From: Microcebus murinus
Taxonomy: Eukaryota; Chordata; Mammalia; Primates; Cheirogaleidae
Direction: 5' to 3'
Length of the DNA: 64,000 nucleotides
Assembly: GCF_040939455.1 (NCBI RefSeq)
Contig: NC_134106.1
Coordinates: 85,753,001 to 85,817,000 of the forward strand
In this document: piece after piece, positions 1 to 16,032 of the stretch
Layout: the number at the start of each line of letters is the position of its first letter
Position numbering within the stretch: position 1 is the stretch's first letter
The notes under the pieces: model-generated
Told to the model about the DNA's origin: nothing
What the model saw: only the letters and a program-made list of their open reading frames with translations
The model's database searches: none
Translations under genes and position numbers: made by a program

Positions 1-168
1 GAAGAGATGGTCACCTTATCATAGAAAATGCATAATGTCCAATTACTCAAATGGGATAGTATAAGATTCTACAAACAGGCTTGCTAAAATCATGGTCCTT
101 ATCACTGAATAATATTTTTCTGACTTGCTTTCCCTCTGCCTCTCACTCACCTTGCTGGCTGATTCTAG

Positions 169-3356
<3,188 letters not shown>

Positions 3357-3610
3357 GAGCAATTAGGGAGTCTGTCATGGACTTTGGTACTAGATTTTAG
3401 CCATTTGAGCCTCTTGATCATGGACACTTAAACCAAAGGCACCCTCCCTCCAATCTGGAGCTGTTCCACACTATCTGTGGATCGTATGCCACTATCATAA
3501 TACTTCATCAAAAAATAATCAAATTGTGGGTAGAAAATTTTTAGTTAAGATACATGATCATTCATGTAGACATATACCACATGATAATGTACTCACCTGT
3601 CCTAAGGCAA

Positions 3611-3616
3611 AATAAA
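3611..3616 (+). promoter_or_regulatory. Probable SULT1C3 polyadenylation signal
   Basis: AATAAA lies 255 bp after the SULT1C3 stop codon in otherwise unique sequence. It is the first canonical hexamer downstream, giving a 3' UTR of roughly 270-280 bp. Confidence 0.5.
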
Positions 3617-5135
3617 GGTAACTTAATTCTATCACTAGTTTTTAATAGTCTGGCCTCCTAGAGGCAAAATTCATGAAAAGAAATAAATAAATAAGAGTGG
3701 AACGCAAGAACAAGAGAAACAAAGAGGATGAGAAGTAAGCACTAGGGAGAATGTAAAAGGGAAATTAGTTTTTATTCTTAACATTCGAGAATGAGACAGA
3801 GGATGGTCCAACTGTGTTGGACATTAGATCATAAGGTATGGTAGATAACATGAAAAATGGAACACGGTGAGCTGAGTCTGACTCAGAAGGTCCCAAGAAC
3901 AAAGAGAAAGGTGACAGCAGGCAATGGGGTGAGTGATGAGGAACCTAGGATGAGCAAGAAAGTCACCCCACGTCTGCAGTCAAAACAAGGCTGGAATGCA
4001 GATAAAGATATTTTTCTTTCAGATGGACTTCTTAGAGAAAGAAAGTCTTAAATTAGCTCAAGGAAAAATAAAAGAAAATATCCATTACCTTCTGCAGTTT
4101 AAGAAAAACTTGAATCTATCTCTGGGAAAAATAAATTTTTATACTTCTTTATAAAAGGGATCCTAGCAAAATTGTCAGCATTGTCAGGTTGTTCAGCCAA
4201 TACATACAATCGTATTCTGTTTCTTCTTTTTTAAAAAACCTGTATCAAGAAAGTATTTGCCATCATTCATATAAGTTATACAAAAATCAGCACTTTTAAT
4301 TTTTAATGTCAGAAATGTACATTTTATAGGATGGGTGATATCTGTATCACTAAACCATTACAATACAGAAAATTATCTACTCCACCCAGTAACAAAGTAA
4401 GCCCTTTTGCATTCTTTTATCTTTCCACTTTTCAAATTCCGATGTAAATATTCTAGTGTAGCGTTTATGCAAAGTGCTGAGCTGCACTTAGGAAAGGCAT
4501 GGTGAAACAAACCAGCATGATTCAACCACATATAAATTTTTCCAGTGAACACCCACACCAAGTGTCTTAGGTTCACATTCTAGGAACTACAGAAAACTTT
4601 AGATAGCAAATGCATAATAATTCCCTTTTTGACCACAATAGGGTCTGAGCATATAGGAGGTGTGGATAAGAATAGGTAATGGGTCTAGAGTTTACAAGTA
4701 GGCAAAACTTGCCTTTCTTCCTTTATAAACTGTAACTATTTTTTACTTTAATTGTAAAATGAATTCCATTCTTGTATTCTTCATAAATTTCAGTCACCGA
4801 AAATATTTCTGCACTTCTCTCTGCTGTGCCCTTTTAAACAATAATTGAAGTACTGTGAAGAAGAAATAATATTTTAATTCAATTTTAAAATATGTTTGGT
4901 CCCATCCTATAAAATAAAGATGATGGAGAAGATGAACATCCATGTATCCTAGACAATCTAACATTCTCAATGGTCATGGATACATTCAAAATAAATTTGT
5001 TCTAACCATATATGACATCTATAACACAGAAAGACTCCTAAATATATCACAGGCATAGAAGATCAAATTGTAAATGTTCATGGGTAACTTACTTTGGAAC
5101 CATTCAATTAGAAGAAGATAAAAAGTAGCAATGGG
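3617..5135. other. AT-rich unclassified stretch
   Basis: Intergenic sequence downstream of SULT1C3. No gene, RNA gene or recognisable repeat seen. Confidence 0.5.
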
Positions 5136-5439
5136 CCCTGGCATGGTGGCTCACAACTGTAATCCTAGCACTCTGGGAGGCTAAGACAGGAGGATCACTT
5201 AAAACTGAGAGTTCAAGACCAGCCTTGAAAATATAATGAGAACCTGTCTGTACAAAAAATTTTTTAAAAATTAGTCAGGCATGGTGGAGGGCACCTGTAG
5301 TCCTAGCTACTCAAGAGGCCGAGGTGGAGGATCACTTGAGCCCAGGAGTTTGAGGTTGCAGTGAGCTATGATGATGCCACTAAACTCCAGTCCAGTCAAC
5401 TGAGTGAGACTCTGTCTCAAAAAAAAAAAAAAAAAAAAA
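5136..5439 (+). mobile_element. Older AluJ-like element
   Basis: Sense dimeric Alu lacking the strepsirrhine AT-rich middle and diverged from consensus. It ends in about 20 A and is flanked by AGCAATGGG copies at its two ends. Confidence 0.9.
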
Positions 5440-5559
5440 GCAGCAATGGGAAGTTAGAATCATTCTAGAATGATTTTAGAATTTTTGAATGAGAATTAGA
5501 GAAATCAGAAAAATCACACCATTCAACAATCTCACATTTTGGGTGAGAAGACAAGAACC

Positions 5560-6195
5560 AGGGAGACAGAAGTGGCTCCCACAGACAGGTCAATGTGGAC
5601 ACAGTTAAATTGGGATCCCCCAGCCGCTGAGGAGTGCACCGTCCCCTCCCTACTCACTATCAGAATCGCGTAAATACAAGTGCCTCCTCTTGGAACTGCA
5701 TCTTGCACTTATTTAACTCCTCTTAGCATGTAGAACAATTTGAGTGTTCTATGGATCCTTTCTGATGATGCAACAAATTCCAAAACTTTTCTAAGGATCT
5801 GCTTAGAAAAAGAAAAACAACAAAGCCTGGATGGGAGTCCACTTAGAAAGGCAGCTCTTGCCTGAGAGTGTCTCTGATCAGAGTATCTTTGTCACAGAGA
5901 TGTCTGTGAGCAGGAGGGAGCCATGGGCAGAAACTGCCCCTCCCCAAAGTTGAGGGAAGCCCAGCTCTGCCCTCCGCCCCTTCATGGGCCTCTTGGGCCT
6001 TTCTCTGGCTCCTGGGCACCCGATGGATTCCCTCTCCAACTTGCCCAACCCCACTGCACCTCCCATGGGCCACGCTCCTCTCAGTGGACTGAGCTCCCTA
6101 CTCAGCACCAAAGTCTCTGTCCCTGTGCCTCTGTCCCTGTTTTACCCCTAATAAACTAGTGTGGGTTTCCCCTAATAAACTAGTGTGGGTTAACA
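5560..6195 (+). mobile_element. Possible LTR fragment with duplicated poly(A)-signal unit
   Basis: Moderately GC-rich stretch unlike its AT-rich flanks. It ends in two tandem 24-bp units (6145-6168 and 6169-6191), each containing CTAATAAACTAGTGTGGG. The AATAAA near the 3' end suggests an LTR, but I cannot name a family. Confidence 0.3.
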
Positions 6196-6329
6196 GACCT
6201 TTAAAACATCTATCCAAGGCAAATTTTAATCCATATAAACTTGAATATCCCGAACTGGAGTATGAGGAATGTTAATAACAAATGACAGGAAGGTTAGGCA
6301 CAGGAATAAAACTTCTTAAACCTTTTTAG

Positions 6330-6645
6330 GTATTGTTAAAATAATTACCTGGGAGGCCATTAGACTGAGGTGCCCTAGTGCCCTGGTTTCCTATGGAAGC
6401 AAACCGAAACCCAACCGGGCATAAATGGTCTTAACCAAAATCATAAACCACCTCTGAACTCTGACTATGGACTTTCCACTTCCTGCACCTCTTTAATCAA
6501 TCAGGCATTTCCTCCGCCCTGCCCTTGCCCGCTCACGCTTTGTCTCCCTCGTCTTCCTTTGGAGGATAAGCAAATCACTCTGGTTTGCAGCTGCCGGATT
6601 CAGGAGTCCTTGTCTGCTCAAATAAATGCATTAAAATATTAATAT
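6330..6645 (+). mobile_element. Probable ERV1-type LTR fragment
   Basis: Contains AAACCGAAACCCAACCGGGC, then CCTTTGGAGGATAAGCAAA and CTTGTCTGCTCAAATAAAT, the layout of a U3-R end with its poly(A) signal in mammalian ERV1 LTRs. No internal retroviral genes are nearby. Confidence 0.4.
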
Positions 6646-6710
6646 GCCAAAGTTTACCTTTTAACAGTTCCTACTCTATTTTTATCAGCTTTGTGGAATT
6701 AGAGTTTATC

Positions 6711-7056
6711 TATATATATTTTTTATTATTATTTATTTATTTTGAGACAGAGTCTCACTTTGTTGCTCAGGCTAGAGTGAGTGCCATGGCGTCAGCCTAG
6801 CTCACAGCAACCTCAAACTCCTGGGCTTAAGGGATCCTACTGCCTCAGCCTCCTGAGTAGCTGGGACTACAGGCATGCGCCACCATACCCAGCTAATTTT
6901 TTGTATATATATTTTTAGTTGGTCAATTAATTTCTTTCTATTTTTAGTAGAGACAGGTCTCACTCAGGCTGGTTTCAAACTCCTGGCCTTAAGCTATCCT
7001 CCTGCCTCGGCCTCCCAGAGTGCTAGGATTACAGGCGTGAGCCACCGTGCCTGGCC
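6711..7056 (-). mobile_element. Strepsirrhine dimeric Alu
   Basis: Antisense Alu with target duplication TAGAGTTTAT at 6700-6709 and 7057-7066. Confidence 0.92.
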
Positions 7057-7354
7057 TAGAGTTTATATTAATGTAAGAGGAATCTGATGACCAGCTTTCT
7101 TCTCCAAACAGGTTCGATCTAAGTGGAAGGTCCTCCCAGGCTTTCTGTATCCTGGTGCCCCCACCTCTACTCTTTCTAAGAAAGGCAACATGGGAGAAGC
7201 CAAAACACCTGTGCCAGAGTAAACAGAAGAGACAGACGAAAGAGCTCACTACTTAACATTTCAGATATTGAATCTTCCACACATCGCCTCAGAAACTTCG
7301 GTGTAATCCAGCACATTCCTTATTGTTTTAAAATTCCCATCCATTTGTCTCCCT

Positions 7355-7455
7355 CCAGACCTACTGAATCCCATTCTCCAGTGCAGCAGCCTGGGAATGC
7401 AACCCCAGCATCTGAGGATTCTCATGCTAGGCAGGTTTTGGAAACACCAGTATAC
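7355..7455 (-). mobile_element. MER5A-like DNA transposon fragment
   Basis: Diverged stretch starting CCAGACCTACTGAATC and containing CATCTGAGGATTCTCATGC, resembling antisense MER5A (hAT-Charlie). Confidence 0.4.
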
Positions 7456-7459
7456 AGGA

Positions 7460-9175
7460 GGAGCATGAGATGTGGAGAACTGGATGGGCCCCATGGCACC
7501 CCTAAGAGTCTGAGGGTACTGGCAGGGTACATTGTCCCTCAGCCAAGGTTTCTCAGCCATGAAGGAGCTCCTTGGCCAGACTTTCTGCCAGCATTGCTGT
7601 GAGGACCCACTGAGATCACTTAGGCATTGAACAAAATATCCATTGTCATTTTAGATATTTTGACCCCATAGGAAAATATTGGTATCTGTACCCCTATTGA
7701 GAATGTCTTCAGTAACTTTTGGAATTTTAGGAAGGTCTGAACGTTCTGACCTCATCTCATCCTTGAAAATAAGCCTGGGTTAGGGAGCAAGGCCAGACCA
7801 GATCACAGAGCAAGTTTCCCGAGATTCATGAGGAGCCACTAATCTCAACAAAACATTCTTCTATCCTCTTTTAAACTCCTTTTTTTGGTTGGGCTTCTGT
7901 GAGACTCTACCACAGGCCAAACTTTGTGTACTTTCTGTGTTAGCAGAACAGTTTGAGCCTAAGCAAGGTTCATATAAATCCAGGAACTTATGAAACTTCA
8001 CACATGTTATTATATAAACCTATGTTTACCTCAATCCTCAAAAGACCATGAACTCTGAGAAAGTAGGAAATCATGTCTGCGTTTTCACTGTGGCTCTGCA
8101 CCTGCTATCATCCCCCAAATATGGCAAGCACTCAGCAAGCAACTTTTGGATGGATGGATGGATGGATGGATGGATGGATGGATGGATGAATAGATGGGTG
8201 GATGCAGGGATGCATGATGCATGAGAAACCGAGACATCTAATAAATAAACATAATCTGGTCACTGTGACTTTGGCATAGCCATGGCAGAGTCACTATGCA
8301 GACAGTGTAGTGTCTTACACTCAAAAAGGTATTCCACCAAGCTCCCAAATGGACTCATCCGAGAGCCTTGTGGTAGGCAGTGCTCTCAGGGCATGTATGG
8401 GGCCAAAGCCAGAAAAATGTGGGTCACTCAGATGATCCAACTGACAATCTAACTGATGTTAGAACTGACAAACAAGTGAGACTTGTTATTATTTAGCCTG
8501 GTACACTTTGGACCTGGTTATATCTTGGTCCAGGAAAAAAAGTTAACGATAACATGAGAAGCAGAAAGAAATACCATGAGATGTGTCAGTGATAGCTTTA
8601 GGATATTTGCCCGAGGCAAATTACAAAGGGAAATTAGAAACAGTTTCTGGCACTTTCCATCCATCGTACACCAAAAAGGAGCCAGAGAAGACATCAGCCT
8701 TCCACCTTTCCTTGGAGAGAATGAGAGCAAAACCCAGGGCAGAGAATCGCCCTGTTTTGCAGACAGGAATAAAGAACTAGAAGAAACCAGGGAGGTCTTG
8801 TGGGTCTGTGGCTGGGCAGAGGCTTTCAGAAGCAGCTGGGTGTGGTGCTGGGAGCGTGGCCTGTCTGGATTCCAGCGCAGCGTTCTTCACCCACTAGACA
8901 CCATGTTTGGCTGGATTATCTGCCCTCACAGATCTTCATGTCCTCTGAGAGAGCTGGGTTGGCGTGGCTAACCTTCTCACTGGGCTGTTGTAGGCATTAA
9001 GTAGGTTACTGCATATAAAGTGACTGGCACATAATAAGGGCTTAATGGGTGTAGTTACTGTCTTAGGGGTTTTATTCATCAGAGAAACACTAATGTGCTA
9101 GAAACAACATAGGTTTAGAGCTGACAGGCTTGAGTTTGACACAAAGCTCTGAGATTATAAAGGCTATTTTGTATT
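7460..9175. other. Mostly unclassified intergenic sequence
   Basis: Apart from the TGGA microsatellite and a MIR-like end near 9000-9055 (CTGGCACATAATAAGGGC), nothing recognised. The 131-codon open frame at 8576-8971 resembles no family. Confidence 0.45.
8146..8189. repeat. (TGGA)n microsatellite
   Basis: About ten uninterrupted TGGA units, followed by degenerate GATG/GATGCA units to about 8222. Confidence 0.95.
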
Positions 9176-9198
9176 TGGAAAGTTAACTTATCCATTTT

Positions 9199-9517
9199 TT
9201 TTTTGAGACAGAGTCTCACTTTGTTGCCCAGGCTAGAGTGAGTGCCGTGGTGTCAGCCTAGCTCACAGCAACCTCAATCTCCTGGGCTCAGCGATCCTAC
9301 TGCCTCAGCCTCCCGAGTAGCTGGGGCTACAGGCATGCGCCACCATGCCCGGCTAATTTTTTGTATATATATTTTTAGTTGGTCAATTAATTTCTTTCTA
9401 TTTTTGGTAGAGACGGGGTTTCGCTCAGGCTGGTTTCGAACTCCTGACCTTGAGCAATCCGCCCGCCTCGGCCTCCCAAAGTGCTAGGATTACAGGCGTG
9501 AGCCACCACGCCCGGCC
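9199..9517 (-). mobile_element. Strepsirrhine dimeric Alu
   Basis: Antisense Alu flanked by an unusually long direct repeat of about 22 bp containing GGAAAGTTAACTTATCC (near 9176-9198 and 9518-9540). Confidence 0.95.
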
Positions 9518-9540
9518 TGGAAAGTTAACTTATCCATTTT

Positions 9541-12474
9541 TAAAATCATAATGCTTAATTCAGAGGGTTTAAATTTGGAATCATGTTCCAAATTTAATTT
9601 GGGAAAATAACCCAAGCCACCATCGCACATAATGACAGAAGGCTCAACACTCTCCGCAATGTATTAAATTTGTCTGCAGTTAATAGAAAAGCTTGTGGTT
9701 TAAAACAAGATAGAAGTTTCTTAATCCCTAATATTAAATCCAGAGTTCGGTATCTGAGGCTGGTCTACACTTTCTAAACCAACAATTTACTCTTATCTGT
9801 TGCAAAAATGAATACTAAGGAAAAGGAGGATGTTGGACAGGCAAAAGTCAGTCTCTGCTACACCTCTCCAAGATTTCTAAGAACTCCAATAGAAGAGGGA
9901 AGGAAATAGAGACAGAGGGAGGGGATCTGCTGGAGGTGGCTTTTCACCTCCTGTTCTCGAGTCTTGCAGCTGATCCAATCCCTGGGCGCCTTTGCTTATC
10001 TGCCACTTGTCCTACATACTTTGATTCCCATGCCTTGCTCCTAAACCAAACTGGGGACAACAAACCCCCTGCCAGGGAATCACTAATACAAGACTATTAT
10101 AACAGAGCTTTACTGAAGACAGGGACAAATGTAAGGTACTTGCTTGCATCAAATAATAGAAATAAAATTTAATGTCAGACCTCATTATTTTTCAAGTTCA
10201 TCAGTCAGTAACTGTCAGGGAATTCCTTACCCAGTCCTCTTGCTCCTGGGCCCCCACTTGATGCTATTTCTCTCACTCTCTCTAGTCTTTCTTTCCCAAG
10301 TTCAGGATCCCAAACTTCTCTCTCTCTTGTCATAGTACACTGAGTAATAAGATTTCTATGGCTAATTATATAATAGAAACAAGGCAAATGTTGGCAAATA
10401 TAAAGGAGAGGGTTCCACAGAATGTGGCCTTCACCCAGAGATATTAAAGGTTATTTAAAATGTCATCTTTTATGATAAACAGACCTACATGTGCATGTTC
10501 CTCTACATAGAGAGAGAAGAATCTGCAGCAAATCACAGAGGGTACAGCCAGCTGCCCTGCTTAGACTCTGGCCTGCAGGCTAGACTTTCTCAACTTGCCT
10601 CAGCAAAAGAGAGGCTCATGGGAGGAGGCAGGCCAAGGACAGCTGAGCTGGCAATGGCTCCAGGCTGATGCAACTTTGCTTCTCTCTGGGCTGTGTGGTC
10701 TCACTTCTAGATGAGCAAGGACTTCATTCTCCTCTTGCTCCTTCCCTAGAGATTTCTTCTGCTTCCTCCTATTTTCTGCCTCCTCAGTACTTTCCCTCTG
10801 ATGGGCAATTTTTGCCACAAGTTGTATTTCCGCTCCAGTGCCCAAGAGGGAGAATCTGAGTCCCATTTCCCTGAGGTCATCCACTCCCAACCCATCTTAT
10901 CAGGTCTGTGGCAGCAGGTATGGTAGAGGGAGAAAGGAAAGGAGACACATGGGGGAAAAAATCCCCAAACCTGAACACCAAGGAAGTCAACAACAAAAGA
11001 AAAATGGAGGAGCACCAGGAGGGCAGTAGCTGACATGCCCAGAGTACAAAAAGGGGCTTGGGCAAAGTTGGACATGCAAATGGCTCAACCACACCATCAC
11101 ATGGAAGAGGCCACCACATTAGCACAGGGCTTGGCAGAGTTTTGTCCCTGCTCAATATGTAATTGAGTCAATCAATCAATTAATCCTGCTACCCTCCTAT
11201 CTTGAGGGAGTAGAGAAATTAGCTCCTCCTGTCAATACCAAAATAGTATCTGTTTGATGAATTTATTTCAAGATAAATTAGGAAAGCCACCCACAAACAC
11301 CTCCATCTCTGACAAATGATACTGCTTTAAAAAAGATCAATAGGATATAAAAGGTTAGGTCTGAAAAATTATCACCTTTCCAACTACCTCATATTTCTAT
11401 GTTTTTTTGATATTGATCTTGAGGCCTGATCCCCTATTTAATTTTGTATAGATCTAGGGATTGTATAATGTATGGGTAGGCCTAAAGCTCCAAGGTGCTT
11501 CCAGAGGGAGAAACATGCCAATGAGACATTGATCCCTGAGACCTGGTCAAAGACTGTTCTCATTTCACAATGAGTCAATAAAATTACATTTTTCCTCTTT
11601 GATTTGAGGGATGCCCAAGGTCTTTGCAATATCGAATTACAAGTCTGAATAAGCAGTAAAATACACTCTTGCTGTTCATATAATTGTAAATTTTAACCCA
11701 GAAATGGACATCATAGTCTATTCTCAGAGTACCCAAGAGATCAGGTTGGCACTAACATGTCCTGAGTGAGTGGGGTTCCCCCATCTTTCCCTGGAGGGGA
11801 CCAGAGCACTTCCAGGGAATAAAAGCAGGCCAGTCAGCAAAATTTAAAACCCAGCTTAACCTGGCAGGTGGGGCTGTTGAAGGTCTTAACCACATTTTAC
11901 TCTTCGCCTCCAGCTAACTTCTTTTTAAAGCTGAATTAGGGAAAGGACTGTGGTCTCCCATGTGTCAGGAGTCCTCTGGTCATGGTGGCTGTAGCTGATA
12001 TAATCAGAGGTTTCCACGGTTGTGGCTGCTGTAAAATAGCTTGAGGACATTAGGCTGAAATAATGCTTTTAATAATGAGGCCACAGCTGACTCTGTAGAC
12101 GCAGTGCTAGGTACTGGGAAAGAAAGGAGGAATTAGACACAGTGCCTGCCCTTGAGGTGCTTTTGTGGGGAGACACAAAACAAATTATAAGTCTTGTTCT
12201 TGTTTTTATTTTCTCTCTGACCACTGGGCATTGAAACAGTCGGGCACCATGAAGAATTCTAATTCTATGTAACCCTACACGAGTACAAAACTTTTTGGCC
12301 TCAAGTCCTGTGTTACTAAAGACTATTTCAAAAGAGAGACTCTGGAATTACAACACACGTTCTCACACATAACTCTGTTCTGTTTTTATTATAAAACACC
12401 AGGATGAGGGTGTATGAGGCAACTACCTGGTCTCTCCCTACAGAGAAATGAATATAAGTCTTCTCATGACCTTT
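9541..12474. other. Unclassified intergenic sequence
   Basis: About 2.9 kb without recognisable genes. Near 12080-12190 an old interspersed-repeat phrase (GTGCTAGGTACTGGGAAAG) is visible. The rest is unassigned. Confidence 0.45.
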
Positions 12475-12488
12475 TGGGTCTGTTTCTT

Positions 12489-12820
12489 TTCTTTTTTTTT
12501 TTTTTTTGAGACAGAGTCTCGCTTTGTTGCCCAGGCTAGAGTGAGTGCCGTGGCCTCAGCCTAGCTCACAGCAACCTCAAACTCCTGGCTCAAGCAATCC
12601 TCTGGCCTCAGCCTCCCAAGTAGCTGGGACTACAGGCATTCGCCACCATGCCCAGCTAATTTTTTGTATATATTAGTTGGCCAATTAATTTCTTTCTATT
12701 TATAGTAGAGACGGGGTCTCGCTCTTGCTCAGGCTGGTTTCGAACTCCTGACCTTGAGCAATCTGCCCGCCTCGGCCTCCCAGAGAGCTAGGATTACAGA
12801 CGTGAGCCACCGCGCCCAGC
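12489..12820 (-). mobile_element. Strepsirrhine dimeric Alu
   Basis: Antisense Alu with perfect 14-bp duplication TGGGTCTGTTTCTT at 12475-12488 and 12821-12834. Confidence 0.95.
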
Positions 12821-12945
12821 TGGGTCTGTTTCTTAATGCACAATTTCATCATTTCTATCAATAAACATCTACCTTAGGTGCTAGTAAGGATATAACGGTG
12901 AGAAATTTCTAGATTCTGCCTTTAAGGAGCTCAAACTTTAGACCC

Positions 12946-13284
12946 TGGCCTGGCATGGTGGCTCACGCCTGTAATCCTAGCACTCTGAGAGGCCAAGGCA
13001 GGCAGATTGCTCGAGGTCAGGAGTTCAAAACTAGCCTGAGCAAGAGCAAGACCCTATTTCTACTCTAAATAGAAAGAAATTAATTGGCCAACTAATATAT
13101 AGAGAAAAAATCAGCCAGGCATGGTGGTGCATGCCTGTAGTCCCAGCTACTCAGAGGCTGAGGCAGGAGGATCGCTTGAGCCTAGGAGATTGAGGTTGCT
13201 GTGAGCTAGGCTGACACCACGGCACTCAACTCTAGCCTGGGCAACAAAGTTAGACTCTGTCTCAAAAAAAAAAAAAAAAAAAAA
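12946..13284 (+). mobile_element. Strepsirrhine dimeric Alu
   Basis: Sense Alu with A tail and duplication AAACTTTAGACCC ending at 12945 and 13297. It lies 125 bp from the preceding Alu in opposite orientation, so the two form an inverted pair. Confidence 0.95.
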
Positions 13285-13544
13285 AAACTTTAGACCCAGA
13301 AAGAGCAAACTAATACTGCTTGAAATAATATCATGGCTAAGGAGACCAAGCTGAACTCCACTTTGGGGAGAAGTCCATAAAGATTCCTTATTGGACCTTG
13401 GCCTGGAAGGCATAATTCCACCTAGCTGTCCAGTTTAGAGCAATGGTTTCCAATGAGTGGCCTGTAGGTTGCGGGGAAGGGGAGGTGGAGCTCAGGCAGC
13501 GATGGGAGGGATGGGGAGCGGCTATATATACAGACTAGGCTTCA

Positions 13545-13995
13545 TGCTACTGGATTGTTTGCAACTATTTTCTTGAGGATTTTTACATCTATATTAATAA
13601 GGTATATTAGTCTATAGTTTTCTTTGCTTGTGATATATTTCTCTGGCTTTGTTATTAGGGTAATGCTGGCCTCATAAAATGAATTAGAAAGTATTCTCTC
13701 TTATTCTAATTTCTGGGAGAGTTTGAGAAGAATTGGTGTTTATTCTGAAATATTTGGTAGAATTCACTAGTGAAGCCATCTGAACCTCAGCTTTTTCTTT
13801 GTTGGAAGTTGTTTCATTACTTGCTTATTCCTTTACTTAATTCAGATTGTTCAGATTTTCTATTTCTTCATGAGTCAGTTTTAGTAGCATGTGTGTCTGT
13901 AGGAATTTGACCATTTCATCTAGGTTATGCAACTTGTTGGTATAAAATTGTTCATACTTTTCCCTTATAATCCTTTTATTTCTGAGAAGTCAGGA
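13545..13995 (-). mobile_element. Old L1 ORF2 fragment
   Basis: Antisense L1 ORF2 remnant, recognisable from GGTAATGCTGGCCTCATAAA and the following GAATTAGAAAGTATTC. Heavily diverged and truncated at both ends. Confidence 0.7.
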
Positions 13996-15678
13996 GTAAT
14001 GAAAGAGGTGATCTCTTTCATTTTCTTTTCAGACCTGACAGTTGGGTACAAAAAAATTGTACATTTTTAATATTAACATGTAGCAATTCTGGAAATAAGA
14101 TTCTCTCCTCTCCCCAAAGATTGTTATTGTTGCTGATTGTTGTACTAGTTGTTGTTTGGTTAGTGACTTTTCTGAACTAATTCTGTAAAGTCTGTATTGT
14201 GTGTGGCCCCTGAAATCTCTCTTCCATTAGATTAGTGGCCATTTAATAATTGGACAGAGATTTCCTTAAAAACCTAGAACTAAATAGTATCCCAGTCTTT
14301 ACAGAGGGACTCTATGAATATGTAACAGAGGCAATGGCCTGAGGGGAAAAAAAGGCAACAATATTTTCTGTCTCTTTAAAACCTCACTCTTTGGGGAATT
14401 AAACCTGCATTCCTGTCTCAGCCCAGTGGTTAGGAGGGGCAGAGGAGTGTCCTTTGTTCTTTGTGCTACAGGAGATGGCTCAGCAGAATCACCAGGATGG
14501 AGGCCTAGGTGGGTAGAGGTCTGGGTGGGCCTCCCAGGAGGTCAAAGGTCACAGGGGTCATCTTTGGAGAAGAGACCATCAGAATCATCAACTGTAGTTA
14601 GACAGCCTGAAGCTGAATGGCCTCCCTTTAAAAGCTCTGTATTTCTGCTTAATATTAGGACGATGGCATTTTTTAGATAGGAGTCCCCATCCTCCTAATT
14701 TACCAGCAAATTAATACACTCCTCTTTCCTTCTCCTCAAACCACTTGTCCACATTCTTTTGATGCAGCCTCGGGAACAAGTGCCAAGCTTTTGGTCAATA
14801 TATCTTGGGACACACCTTCAATACTCAGCCAGGCAGTTTACGACTTTCCCTTAGCTTTGTGCAAAGCCTCAAGGTCAGCCAGAGATGAGAGCTTAGGACA
14901 TTTTCAGATCCTTTCTGAGTATGTGCACAGCTCTTAGTATGTGCATGACCTTCTAAATCCCCAGGAAAATATGTCTCATGTACATCTCATTCCCCAGCCT
15001 TTCCTTTCTATCTTTCTTTTTGATTAGTCCAATGTTTGCTGCAACTGTTATCCATTGCCTCGGGCAGCAGTGACTAAAACATTTGCTTGTAAATTGTTTG
15101 GCAAATGCCAAACTTTAGCAACTTTAGCATTGGGCCAGTTCTTAGTCAGGTGAGATACAGACAAGGCTTTTCAAAACAAGAACAAACCTTTCTGAAAGAG
15201 GTGCATTCTGCTCCTTTTAGTACTGAGAATCTGGACTGTTATATTCAAAGCCATCACTGATCTGAAGAGTGGAAGATGGGACCAGCATAAGTTAAAACAT
15301 CACAAAATTTGTTGTTCTTACTGAGATTTAGACAGTTTTCTTGAACAGGCACTCCTCTGGTTGCTGCAAGTCTTTGGTTGGTTTCCAGAGCTCCAAAAAG
15401 TTGATTCTGATGGGGTTTCAGGGTTTTGTTTTGTTTTTAATCAGTTTTTTATTGTTTTTATAAAGAGTTTAAATTTTGGAGTTCCATAATCCACCATTTT
15501 TGCTAATGTCAGATTTTTAAGCTTCCTTAATAATAGCACTTCTGGCATATACTTTGGTGTCTTCAGTACTACTACTGTTTGTAATTTGATAAGAATATTA
15601 ATATTATTAAGCCACTGGTTAATACAATTAGACCATTAAAAAATGAGAACCTGAAGGTGGTATCTTAGGGAGAATTTT
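13996..15678. other. Unclassified intergenic sequence
   Basis: No gene or nameable repeat recognised. Confidence 0.45.
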
Positions 15679-15690
15679 AAGACTGAAGTA

Positions 15691-16032
<342 letters not shown>

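Noticed and set aside
8146..8222. TGGA repeat considered as a CRISPR-like or protein-coding repeat
   Set aside because: Simple 4-bp microsatellite with no spacers.
8576..8971. 131-codon open frame
   Set aside because: Composition and lack of motifs suggest chance. It overlaps two other open frames.
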